Assembly: GCA_019775845.1 (NCBI GenBank)
Contig: JADQAV010000020.1
Location: 310,001-374,000 of the forward strand
Reading direction: 5' to 3'
Source of the DNA: Myrmaecium sp. VS I D KN 1
Taxonomy: Eukaryota; Ascomycota; Dothideomycetes; Valsariales; Valsariaceae
DNA length: 64,000 bases
Position numbers and translations under genes: made by a program. How positions within the stretch are numbered: the first letter of the stretch is position 1; every line of letters begins with the position of its first letter. The notes beneath the pieces were generated by a model. The model was given only the letters and a program-made list of their open reading frames with translations, was not told the origin of the DNA and ran no database searches. Positions 45,153-55,046 of this stretch are shown here, piece after piece.

Positions 45153-46571
45153 GTTCCCGTTTGTAGTCCGCTTTCCTCGATGGAAGCGTTTGCGCGCACG
45201 GGAGAGAGGGAGGGAAGACGGGAGTGAGCAAACGCGGGAGGTGTTGGTCGTCCGACGGGGTGGAAAGATGAGAGGAGAGGGAATGGAAAAGACGGTGAGA
45301 CGGAGAAAATTTTAGATATGGACTTGGGAGAGGACGGCACGCTAGATCAAGTCAAGGAGAGAGAATTGTGTGAACGAGCTGAGCAATTCTTCATTCTTGC
45401 TTCCTGTACCAAAGGAAGAAAGCAAGCGACGACGGCCATGCTCACACTCACACCTGGATCGACCAGCGCAACACCGCATGCCTCCCCTCTCACGGGGGTT
45501 CCCCCCAACGGCGGTGGTGTGGTCGCAAGGACATATTCGGACTAGACGAGAGGCTATTCCGCGACGATCATCGCTAGCGGAAGGAGAAAGCGGTGAGTTG
45601 ATGAGTGGAGTGGAGAGGAGAGGAGGTGGAGGTGGAGGAAGAGTGAAAAGGGAATGGGATGAAGAGAAGAGGAGCAAGAGCAGCAAGAGCATAGTTCCCA
45701 GGGAGATTGGCTGGGGGCGTGTGCGTTCGGCGTGGTGCCTGGAGCGGGAAGGGCGCGAAGCCAGCCGAAGCCACCTGAGCTGAGAGGGGAAACGGTCCCT
45801 TGGTCGCTCGACAAGGCCAAACGGCCAGCCGGTAGCCCAACAAGGGAGCCAAGAACGACAGCCGAAGACAGTTAAAGACAGCCAAAGACAGCCGAAAATG
45901 AGGGTCGAAAGGGTCCAGCAAGGCCGAAGCGAGTCAAGCGGCGGTGCCCGATCCGGCATGCGATCACCGCCGGAGCCAGCCGATCAGGGGAAAAGGGGGA
46001 GAAGGAGGAAAGATGAGCATAAGGTAGACGATGATGGTATGAGCATACTGACCTAGAGCATGGAAGCATGAACCATGAAGATGAGCACTAGGGAGACCGA
46101 TGGCCGATGAGCGATGGACCATACTATTATGGACCACGGCCGATGGACGATGAGCGGCCATGTGCTGCCACGGGCCTGCTTGCGACACTGTGTTAAATTC
46201 CCAAAATCACCCGCATGAAGTCCACTCGGCTGTCATCCATCGGACCTTTTTCTTTCCTCCCCTCGGCAGTTCATTCACTCTTTTTCCTCCTTGCCGGGTT
46301 GACGGGGTGGAAGTTGGTCCGTTCGCTACTTATCGTTCTCTACTCACTCCTTCAGTCATCCACTCTCCTACGTCCAACTCACTCATTCATTCACCACTCA
46401 CTCACTCTTTTATTCACTCCTTTCTAGCCACCGACCCGTTCATTCGCTCACTTACTATCTCCCTCCTGTCTATCATGTCTGCCGCCGATCCAACCTGCTG
46501 AAAAGTAAACGAACGCGCCTGGTAGTCCATTCATTCCAGACTGTCACCCATCGCGCCTCCTGGCAGCGGCC
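45153..46571. promoter_or_regulatory. Divergent 1.4-kb region between two disordered-protein genes
   Basis: Shared upstream region of the 45152 (-) and 46572 (+) genes. It includes a purine-rich block at 45580-45700, a 10-bp tandem repeat at 45857-45896, GATGGxCGATGAGC words at 46090-46160 and a CACT/ATTC-rich leader at 46320-46460. A 205-codon minus-strand open frame at 45342-45959 is low-complexity and not called. Confidence 0.4.
45857..45896 (+). repeat. Four copies of a 10-bp tandem repeat
   Basis: GACAGCCGAA, GACAGTTAAA, GACAGCCAAA and GACAGCCGAA lie head to tail without gaps. Confidence 0.85.
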
Positions 46572-48294
46572 ATGGCCACTCCTGCGGTACGTTCCCTGGT
46601 TGTGAAGAACCTCCTCATTATTCCCCGACTGACCCTGCCAGTCACCCCGCCAGTCACTCCGCCAGAATGACAGCCTTCCGGCCAACTCGCCCACCAAACC
46701 GCGGCCGCACTCGCTCCACTTCACCAGCGAGGGTCACGTCCAGCATCACCACCACCACCAGCAATCGCTCCCCTTGACGCCGCACACGCCGCACACCCCC
46801 TCGCCCTCATCCACGTCCTCCGCCCCGAAGCGCCACTCCTCCCATCGAAACTCCTTCGTCCTCTTCCCACCAACGCCCCCCACGCCCTCCTCCCCCTTTG
46901 GCTCGCGGCCGCTGACCGAGTCCGCGACGCCGAACGCCTACATCCTCAAGCGGGCCTCCACCATCGGCGTCATCCAGACCCCGACACCCACGCGGCCGAC
47001 CTCGAGCTCCTCCGCCGCCGCCACGGCCACCCGGCGCGCCCGCTCCCGCTCCCAGCACCCGCACCTCAACCCAACCCCCCGGCCGCGCTCCACCGCATTC
47101 GAGCAGCTCCCCTCCCGCGCCCGCACCACCTCCTCCTCCTCCTCCTCCTCAAACCCGCCCGCCATCCTCATTTCCGCCTCGTCCGACGAATCCGTGCCCC
47201 CGCTCCCCTTCCCCCTCCCCCGACGCACCACTCCGGTCCCGACTCCGAACCCGACACGCGCACCCTCCTCCCACTCACAGCGTCCGCCATCCAACCAGAC
47301 CAGCAGCACGTCCACCACTCCTCCCACCACTGCCAGACCCGCCAGCAACAGCAACACCACCACCACCACCACCACCCAGCAAACCCCCCGCAAACGCCCA
47401 CCCCCCAAATCCGGCCTCGCCTCCGGCCTCCCACCCCCTCCAATCCCCCTCCCCGCCCCGGCAGCCCTACACCACGTCCCCCCACGTCGATCCTCCGTCT
47501 CCATCGCCGCCCCCCTCCCCGTCCCGGCCGCAGCAACACCCTTCCTCTCCCCCGGCAGCACGCAAGCAGCATGGGGATACAGCGTCTCGATCGCTTCGGC
47601 GGCGAGCAGCAGCGGCGGCGGCGGCGGCGGCGGGGGTAAGGATGGGGGTGCGAAGCGACCGCGTTCACTCGCCGTTGCGCGGTGGCCGGGGGTGATGGGT
47701 GGTAGTAACAGTAGTCGCGAGACGGGATCGGTGCCGATGCCGGTGGTGAAGGGGATGAGCACGAGACATGCCGTTATTGGCGTGGGGATGGGTGTGGCGG
47801 CGGCGGCGGGAGCGGCGGCGGCGGCGGCTGGCGGGCGGAGACGGTCGGTGGGGGGGCTAGGTGGGGTGGCTGGTGGTGCTGGTGGGTTTACTGGCGGTGG
47901 GGTTGGGGGTGGTGGGGCAGAGGACGGCGGGATCGAAGAGGAAGGGTATGCGGAGCTGGATCGGCGGGCGCAGGTCGCGCGGTGGAAGCGCGAGCGCGAT
48001 CGGATGGAGGAGCTGCGGCGGAAGAGGGAGGAGGAGGAACGGAGGAGGAAGGAGGGCGGGGTGGGAATGGGTATGGGAATGGGATTGGCGCATGGGGACG
48101 GGGAGAGGGAGGGAGAGAGAGAGGTTGTCATGATGAGGGAGAAAGCGGTCAAGCGGGTGACGTGGGGCAGCGCGAGGGCGTTTGAAGAGGAGAAGAAGCC
48201 GGAAAGGAAGCCGAAGCAGCGCGGTTGCTTGGGTGCTTGGTCCTGGTTTGGGGTTTGGAGTGCGTTGGGTGGGCGCGCGTGTGCTCGAAACTGA
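46572..48294 (+). CDS. Low-complexity Pro/Ser/Gly-rich protein with charged coiled coil
   Basis: Exons 46572-46586 and 46666-48294 give 547 residues; the first exon encodes only MATPA and joins in phase by a GTACGT donor and CCAG acceptor to NDSLPANSPTKPRPHSL. No family recognised. A His run (HHHHHQQ), TPHTPHTPS repeats, Ser and Thr runs and a Gly run make up most of the protein. Two stretches look structured: NAYILKRASTIGVIQTPTP near residue 80, and from about 440 the Arg/Glu coiled coil (QVARWKRERDRMEELRRKRE) followed by EKAVKRVTWGSARAFEEEKK and a Trp-rich C-terminus. The short ILKRASTIGV motif could be a conserved linear motif. A function cannot be assigned. Confidence 0.65.
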
Positions 48295-49519
48295 TGGGAG
48301 AGCGTGATCGATCGATGGGCTCACTCCTCGGTGCCATGGAATCGGGATTTTGGAGAAGGCATCCATCAGAGTGCCCAGGATGTACGACGGACTGTCCTCC
48401 CGACCAGGACGTGGGTTGCCGGCGATCGGGCAGAAGTCTGTCTCTCCCTCTCTCTCCATCCCACTTTTCTTTCCCTCTTACTGCTTTCTTCTTATCTCCC
48501 ATAATGTTTCCTACTATATCCATCTACAGTATCCATCCACAGCCGTAGCAGCCATCGCACTCTTTCCTTTCCTTCTTCATTGTTCTCATACGACCATCTC
48601 TTGCTCTTGCTCTCATTCTCCATCGCACTATTTTCTTTGAGTCGTGTGTAGTGCCTCTCTCTCTTTGTCTGTCCGTTCTTTTTCTTCCTTTTTTTGCCCA
48701 TTTCGCGGGGTATATCGTATACTGTCGTTTTGTGCCGTTGCGCGTGTATATTATCGTTGGTGGTGGTGGTGGTGGACGTCCATCCATCTTGAGGGGGAGT
48801 ATTAGTCAGTATCAATCGAAGGATGCGGGAGCGGGAGCGGGAGCCGATGGACGAGGACGGGGATACCCCTAAAGGAAAGAAGGAGGAAGCTTGAAGGGTG
48901 GGTGAGATGGAGAGTCGCCCCGAACGGGTTCATGTAAGTACTGTATGTATGTATAGTATACCATTTATATATCATTCACATACATGAATAAAAAAGAAAG
49001 AAAATCGCAGGAAAATAGCGAACGGCATCTGTGAGAAGGCACAAGACATCATGCGGGTATCCGGTCGTAGAAAAAGGGAAAGAATAGAAAAGAAAAGGCC
49101 ACGGAAGAAGGAAAAAAGGAAGCATCACTGCAGGGCAAGCAAGCAAGGCATCCCTCCTCCCTCATCACTCCTCCCTCCGGATTTCCTCTCCACTTTCCGT
49201 CACGCGCATGGCACTCATTTCCTTGCCGTTCGGGCCCCGCCAGCGAGCAGGACATCCCCGCCACATCCCGTCCTCATTCTTTCGTTCATCCTTTCGTCGC
49301 TGTCCCAGCGATCCCATCTCCGCTCAATTCGAAGCACCCTCTCAGTCGGGCGGATCTGGATGGAAGATGGTCACATCCGAAAAGAAATAGCCTTGAACCG
49401 CTGCCACGATGTCGGACACGGAGCGGCTGAAAGGCATGCATGCCGCGCCCTCGCACATCCCATTTCAAACCAAACCAATCAAACCTCATCAACCGGAAAA
49501 CCTCACGCCCAACCCCCCT
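48295..49519. other. Convergent intergenic region
   Basis: 3' flanks of the 46572 (+) and 49987 (-) genes, with T/C-rich blocks at 48430-48690, GGGAGC repeats at 48828-48846 and an AT-rich patch at 48940-49000. Open frames here are shared by several phases and have no features. Confidence 0.4.
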
Positions 49520-49987
49520 TCATCCCTCCCTCTTCCGCAACCGCCCCAGCCGCTCAGTGACGGAGAAATCGTTGAACAGCCAAGAGTTGCTGTGGCGGCC
49601 GTGCCAGAGATCCGTGGCCGGGGGACGCTGCTTGCGCGACTGATCCGCTTCGTGGGCCGCTGACCGGGAGTAGCCCGGCGATGCGGGGGACGAGGAGCGC
49701 GGCGGCGGCATGGGCGATTTGGAGCGGGAGCGCGAGCGGGAGCGGGCGTCCCGCACTTTGGCGTGCAGCGCGCCGAAGAAGGATTGCTCGGTTGGGGTGA
49801 GGGAGGATGTGGCGCGGGGGTGGGGGTCCGGGTGGGGTGCGAGGGATGTGGTGGCGGAAGGACGTGCCGGTGGGGAGGCAGGAGAAGATGATGTGGTGGA
49901 GGTGGAGGACATGGTCGATATGGTGGAGGTGGTGGTGTGCGTGGAGAGGTCGGAGTTGGTCCGCACGGCCGGGGTGGGTTGCGCCAT
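49520..49987 (-). CDS. Small conserved fungal protein of unknown function
   Basis: A single exon of 155 residues from the ATG at 49987 (MAQPTPAVRTNSDLSTHTTT). The first 70 residues are Ser/Thr/Pro-rich. A conserved-looking block begins with TEQSFFGALHAKVRDARSRS, and the C-terminus reads DLWHGRHSNSWLFNDFSVTE followed by RLGRLRKREG. I recall similar HxNxWLF-FS-T endings in hypothetical proteins of other moulds, but no function. The frame is open far upstream (to 51052), yet that part lacks features and runs through the promoter, so the shorter start is preferred. RS/SR dipeptides in the middle could be phosphorylated. Confidence 0.65.
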   Translation of the reverse strand: MAQPTPAVRTNSDLSTHTTTSTISTMSSTSTTSSSPASPPARPSATTSLAPHPDPHPRATSSLTPTEQSFFGALHAKVRDARSRSRSRSKSPMPPPRSSSPASPGYSRSAAHEADQSRKQRPPATDLWHGRHSNSWLFNDFSVTERLGRLRKREG

Positions 49988-51184
49988 TGTGCGAAGAGAG
50001 AGCAAGAGGCTCGTGAGTGGTGTTGACTGCGGGGGAAGCTGAGCTGCGCTGAGCGGTGCGCAGCAGTGGGGGTTTATGTCTTTGATGGTTTGTTCGTCAG
50101 GTGGTCGTGCCGATATGAGATGGTTTCGACGGTCGAGCTGATGGACTTTCAGAGTTGCGATTCCTCTCCCTCTGATCAGAGAGGGAAGAGAAGGGGACAC
50201 GGTGCGTTTTATGCTGTGCGGACATGGTGGACGGCAACGGATCGTACGGTAGATGCCTAGGGAGGTGATCAAGACCGTGACGTTTAGGGACCACAAACGC
50301 GACGACGGAGTCAACGAGCGGGCCGTCGGTGTGTAGCAGGTTGAAAGGCCAATCAGGCGGCGGCCAGCAGGCGGATGGGGTCTCCGCTGAGGGCTTGCCG
50401 GCCGGGTTGGGGGCAGCGCACACCGCCGGCCGGACAGAGCGATGCAGCCCCCGCTTGTGGTGGCCCCCCGGCCGTCGTCAACCCCCACCCGGATGTGGAG
50501 AAGAAAGGCGAGGGCCAAGGCTGCGAAGGCCGCGACGGAGCTGCCCAGCCCTGCAAGCCCAGCCCAATTTGGTTCACCGGCCAAGCCGATCCTGAGGAAG
50601 CGACCATTCAGCAGGCCAGCAGCGAAACGACAGCGCAACTTCCTTATCGGCCCGCCGTCGGGAAGGGACCACCGATGGTGAGTTTCAATTGGCGACTCGT
50701 GATGCCGTAACTCCCTTCCTGAGCGACTTGGCAGGAAAACCAATGGGCGACCCGTCTGGGAAATCTTCCAGAAGCCGTCGCCGGCTGTTCGGCTTCGAGG
50801 GTGGAGCTGTCCCTCATTTACATTCACAGCCAAGCCATCCTGATGATTCGCGTGAACAGGAGGGAGCAGTGTCGGCACCAACTGCCTGGACAGATACGGG
50901 TTCCGGTGCGTCATCGCAGGATCAGTGCTTAGCCCTAAGTACTCATAGGATACGCTCTGATTGATCCTGCCGGGTGCAACGGCGATTGTATAAGTGCTCC
51001 AGAGTGGGACCCGCCCTTGACTACATACGAAGGTACGGTCGAATGTGCCCATGTGATCCCAGCATTCGCCTGAGGTTCATCGGTCACCACCGCTCGTGGC
51101 TGATGTGCGACTCCATACGAGCCATATCCACAGAGTTTGTCGGCAACGACCGGCCGAATCACTCGGATCCACGTCGTGAGGAAG
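49988..51184. other. GC-rich intergenic region
   Basis: 1.2 kb between two minus-strand genes. Several frames are open because stops are rare in GC-rich DNA. A string at 50957-50975 resembles the start of 18S rRNA but does not continue. No supported feature. Confidence 0.4.
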
Positions 51185-52341
51185 CTATCGCCCTACTGCC
51201 AAGTCTGCCTTGCCCATCGATTCTCTCGCGTAGGCGAGGACCTCGTCCAACGTGACTGTTTCAAACCCAGGAAAGCCGTCGAACCCGTCTCTCGGGCTCC
51301 CGGCAACTCCTATCATGTACTGCTCCTCAAAGCCTTGCAGCTGGAGCTGGACATCGCCTAGCCGCTCCCCCCGGAGCCACACCTCCGCGTCATCCACCAC
51401 CTCGCCCCAGCTGCCGTGGGTTGAGCATCGTGCAACTGTCCCCGGTCGTGGTGCCCTGACGTTGCGAAATTCGACCTCCTTCAGCCACTCCGCAAGCAGG
51501 CCTTCCCCCACCAGCTTGATATATGCCTCCTTGTAGCACCAATACGCGTAGAAGCGTCGCAGTTTGGCTTCGACCAGGAGCTCCGAACCAAACGTCCTCG
51601 TCTGCCCGTTCGCCAGGGTGACCTCGAGCTCCTCGTTCGTCGCGCAGCACTTGACCTGCTCGCCCAGTTCCCGCGGTCCAACCTCCACGCCGTCCAGCAG
51701 CGGAAAAGGGTCCGCACCGTACTTCATCTCGCGCACCTCCCGCTCGGAGAACACCTCCGCGTACGTGTCCACCCACCGCTCAAACCCTTCTCGCTCCAGT
51801 CGCTGCATGTCGTTGCGTTCATTCACACAGACGACGTCGACGCCCAGCCGTACCCGCGCGTCCTCGCACCCGACCAGCACCACCAACCCAGCCTGATGCG
51901 AGACGTTAAACTCGAGCGCCGGCTGGGCTCCGCCCGCCGGGCCGGCATACCCAGGCTTCCCGTGCACCGCGTCCCCGAACCGCGTGAATGCGATCTCCGC
52001 CCAGGGCACCCCGAGCGTCCGGGAGACGTAGAGCCGCTTGAGCAGGGCGGAGGCGAGGCTCATGCGCGCGTCGCGCATGAACAGCTTGCGGCAGACGTCC
52101 TGCCGCTCGGACGGGCTGAGGAGGTCAAGGTGCTCGGGCGCCTGGCGGGTGCGGAAGAAGCTGGTCGTCAGCTCAGTCTTTCCTCGCGCTTCTTGCGTCC
52201 TCAACCGACGGGACGGCGGGAATGGACCTGGGAAGCCCGGGCATTGCTCGCCCTGTGGCCCTGGGAACGTACAGCTTCTTGGATGCGGTCGCCGGGCCAG
52301 AGCGACCGCGTGTCGATGATCCAGCAGGTTAGCTTGGCCAT
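51185..52341 (-). CDS. npgA: 4'-phosphopantetheinyl transferase (NpgA/Sfp type)
   Basis: Exons 52341-52273 and 52141-51185 give 341 residues. The enzyme attaches the phosphopantetheine arm of CoA to carrier proteins of NRPS, PKS and alpha-aminoadipate reductase, so lysine, siderophores and most polyketides depend on it. N-terminal MAKLTCWIIDTRSL leads to MSLASALLKRLYVSR and LEFNVSHQAGLVVLVGCE. The Mg-binding LGVDVVCVNE block and the second signature FSEREVREMK and YWCYKEAYIKLVGEGLL are complete. The 131-bp intron (GTACGT donor, GAGCTGAC branch, GCCAG acceptor) is longer than most here. Translation of the same DNA without splicing would lose the start. The gene is head-to-head with PDX2, 348 bp apart. 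Confidence 0.94.
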
Positions 52342-52689
52342 GACGTGCGGCCCCTTCGGTTGGGTGTGATAGCTCGTCACGGAAAGGTAAGTGATGGCAT
52401 GAGCTGACGGAGGGACGTGAGTGAGGGGGAGAGGTGGGGACCTCCGAATCCTCCGAAGCCCGGCCGTTTCACCACATCTTATCGATAAGATACACAAGCA
52501 CACAAGCCACGGATGGACCCCGCCACCGCAGAGAACCCCGGGATTTCAGGATAGTATGGATGGTGTGGGGGAAGCCGATGACTCTTTCGATGATTGCAAA
52601 ACCTCCACTGCCTTCTTCATAACCGCACAGCAGGGCACCCGAATCGACCCATTGCCATCTGTCATTCATACTCGTCTGCTCATTTTCGC
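52342..52689. promoter_or_regulatory. Divergent promoter, PPTase (-) / PDX2 (+)
   Basis: Bidirectional promoter of two cofactor-metabolism genes. Its most striking element is a 16-bp perfect palindrome with GATA cores, listed separately. Confidence 0.7.
52476..52491. promoter_or_regulatory. Perfect 16-bp GATA palindrome
   Basis: ATCTTATCGATAAGAT reads the same on both strands and contains two inverted GATAAG cores overlapping at the centre. GATAAG is the core bound by fungal GATA factors (AreA for nitrogen, SreA for iron). It lies 135 bp from the PPTase start and 199 bp from the PDX2 start. Binding is inferred. Confidence 0.6.
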
Positions 52690-53668
52690 ATGGGGGATTC
52701 CACCATCACCGTCGGCGTGCTCGCCCTCCAGGGCGCCTTCAGCGAGCACATCCAGCTTCTCCGGCAGGCCGCCGCGATCCTGCAGTCGCGCGGACGCGGC
52801 GACGACCACACCTGGAAGTTCCTCGAGGTGCGCACGCCGGCGCAGCTGGCCGCCTGCGATGCCCTGATCCTGCCCGGGGGTGAAAGCACCACTATGAGTC
52901 TGGTGGCCGCGCGCTCGGGCATGCTCGAGCCGCTGCGAGAGTTTGTGAAGTGAGTGAGTGATGAACCACCGTGATGTGCGCCCTTTTCTCCATCCTCCCT
53001 TCCTACAGGCCCAGCCACGAAAATTCCACATCGTCAAAAACAGAGCGGACAACTGAACTGACACCCCATCCCCCGACAGGACCGACCGCAAACCGACCTG
53101 GGGCACCTGCGCCGGCCTGATCCTGCTCGCCGAGGCCGCCAACCGGACCAAGAAGGGCGGACAGGAGCTGATCGGCGGCCTGGACGTCCGCGTCGACCGC
53201 AACCACTTCGGCCGGCAGACCGAGAGCTTCACGGCCGACCTGCGGCTCCCCTTCCTCCGCGCCGTGGACGGGGAGGAGCAGGCGGAACCGCAACCGTTTA
53301 AGAGCGTCTTCATCCGCGCGCCCGTCGTCGAGCGGATCCTGCCGCACACGGTCGGGGTGCAGGCGGACGAGGCGGCCAAGGATGAGACGGTGGTCGCGCC
53401 GAGCCGCGAGCCTCGGGGCGACGCCGCTCGGCGGGCGTTCGAGGCGGAGGTGGAGGTGCTTGCGCGCCTGCCGGGAGACGCCCGCGCGTGGGGCCACGAG
53501 GAGGAGACGGCGCGGGAGGCGGGTGAGGAGGGCGACATCATTGCTGTTCGCCAGGGAAACGTCTTCGGCACCAGTTTTCATCCCGAGCTGACCGGCGACG
53601 CGCGCATCCATGTTTGGTGGCTGGAACAGGTGCTTGCCGCGCGGAAAAGGACTCAGAAGCAGACTTGA
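52690..53668 (+). CDS. PDX2: Pyridoxal 5'-phosphate synthase glutaminase subunit (PDX2/SNO)
   Basis: Exons 52690-52949 and 53080-53668 give 282 residues. Pdx2 hydrolyses glutamine and channels ammonia to Pdx1 (SNZ), which makes vitamin B6 from pentose and triose phosphates. The class I amidotransferase-like signatures are intact: TVGVLALQGAFSEHIQLLR, LPGGESTTMSLVA, the nucleophile Cys97 in TWGTCAGLILLAEAA, and His254/Glu256 in GTSFHPELTGD. GGLDVRVDRNHFGRQTESF is also typical. An extra acidic and Ala/Arg-rich insert (about 190-235) makes it longer than bacterial PdxT (about 190-200 residues), which is usual for fungi. The intron is 130 bp with a GTGAGT donor and GACAG acceptor. Confidence 0.95.
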
Positions 53669-53959
53669 AAAGAGGAGAGAAAGAAGGCTGCTGTTGAAAG
53701 GATGATTGAGGTGGAAAGATAGATTTCCCATTCCCTGGTATAGAGATAGAGAGAGAGATGGGGGTATTTGCCCCGTCTCCCTTCGCTCACGCTCACGATC
53801 TAGATAAGACTGTATGCAATGTCCAAAAAAAGCAAAGATGAAATCAACATCCTAGAACCGCCTTGAGAACGCCGTGACACCCGCAGTTTTTTGGATAGCG
53901 GGCGGGACTGGAGAAGTACCCGCCTCGAACCCGCTCGACGCATTCCTTTCCTACTACCT

Positions 53960-54756
53960 TTACCGATAGCGATCGGTCTCCTGCACAGCCTTGGCATATC
54001 CTCCACGGCCGGGATCGTACTCTTGTCGGTACTCGTCGCGGACCTGCCCGCCGGATTTGCCACGTCTGTTGTCCGCGCCATATCGTCAGTCATCTTTCCC
54101 ACAAGTGCTAGAATATGACCGCCCGGTGGGTGTTGGGAGGGGGGGGGAGGAAGAAAAGAACACGCACCCGTATTGGCGGCCCTCGGTGAAGCCTTCGTCG
54201 AGGTCGGTGCGGATGATGCGCTCGTCGAGCTTGGTGCCGCCGATGTACTTCATGCAGTCGAGCGCGTCCTGGTGGGTGTAGTACTCGACGAAGCAGAAGC
54301 CGCAGGGGGTCTTCTGGAAGCGATCTAAGCCCATGACGAGCCGCTTGATCTCACCGCATCTGCAGTCGGTGGGAAGAAGGGAGAAGGAGAAGCCTGTTAG
54401 TATTTCGTGTATGCGCGCGGGAGTGACCCCCTCGTTATAGAAAGAAGGGGGGGAAGTAAGCTACACTTACTTCGCGAAGAGCTCGTGGATCTGCTCCTCC
54501 GTCGTGTAGAAGGAGAGATTGCCGACGTAGAGCGTGGTGGCCTCCTTCAGCTTCTCCTCGAAGTCGGGCGTCTTCTCTCGTCCGTTGTCCTCCTCGTCGT
54601 CTCGGTTGTATCTGCGCCTTTTGTTCTAAGATAGCAGGACGGTGTTAGCTTGCGCTCCGGCGAGTCGCCGTGCGATGCGGATACACTCACCTTGCTGGCG
54701 GCGTAGGAGCTGGGCTTGTCCAGCCGCTCGACCGTGTTCCGCGTGGTTGGCGCCAT
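53960..54756 (-). CDS. CBC2: Nuclear cap-binding complex small subunit (CBC2/CBP20)
   Basis: Exons 54756-54691, 54625-54471, 54359-54168 and 54065-53960 give 172 residues. CBP20 binds the m7G cap of nascent RNA together with CBP80, acting in splicing and export. One RRM is present with RNP2 [19 protein letters not shown] and RNP1 [24 protein letters not shown] connects them across intron 2. The basic [12 protein letters not shown] segment precedes the RRM. The C-terminal [20 protein letters not shown] with YDPGRGGY is the family tail that folds over the cap. All intron phases match. It is divergent to NUP82 with 290 bp between starts. Confidence 0.95.
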
Positions 54757-55046
54757 AGCGTGAGCTGTTGCACGGTGACCTCACTCGGCGAGGGATGTGA
54801 AAGATGCTGGTATGAGGTACCTGCCTGAGGTCTGCAGGGCGGTAGGCAGCTAGCGGCGATCGGGGAAATCGGAGCCGAATTTCCGCAACAGCTTCCCGCA
54901 TGGCCGGATAGGTACGTTACGCGCCCCAGCAACAGTTTCTGGGGTTTGCGCGCGGACGACATCGGGCAAAGCAACATCAGCTTCCCTTCTGTTCATCCTT
55001 TCAAAGCACCAATTCTTCTCAGCGCAGGTGCTTTGATCTGTGCAAT

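Noticed and set aside
45342-45959. 205-codon minus-strand frame in the divergent region
   Set aside because: Leu/Pro/Ser low complexity, several overlapping frames open, no homology recognised.
46938-48152. 404-codon antisense open frame
   Set aside because: Low-complexity mirror of the Pro/Ser/Gly-rich gene; no family signature.
50957-50975. String resembling the 5' end of 18S rRNA (TTGATCCTGCC)
   Set aside because: The match ends after about a dozen bases and the following sequence is unlike rRNA.
49988-51052. Upstream extension of the 49987 gene to a 510-residue protein
   Set aside because: The extra part has no conserved block and crosses the presumed promoter; GC-rich DNA simply lacks stops.
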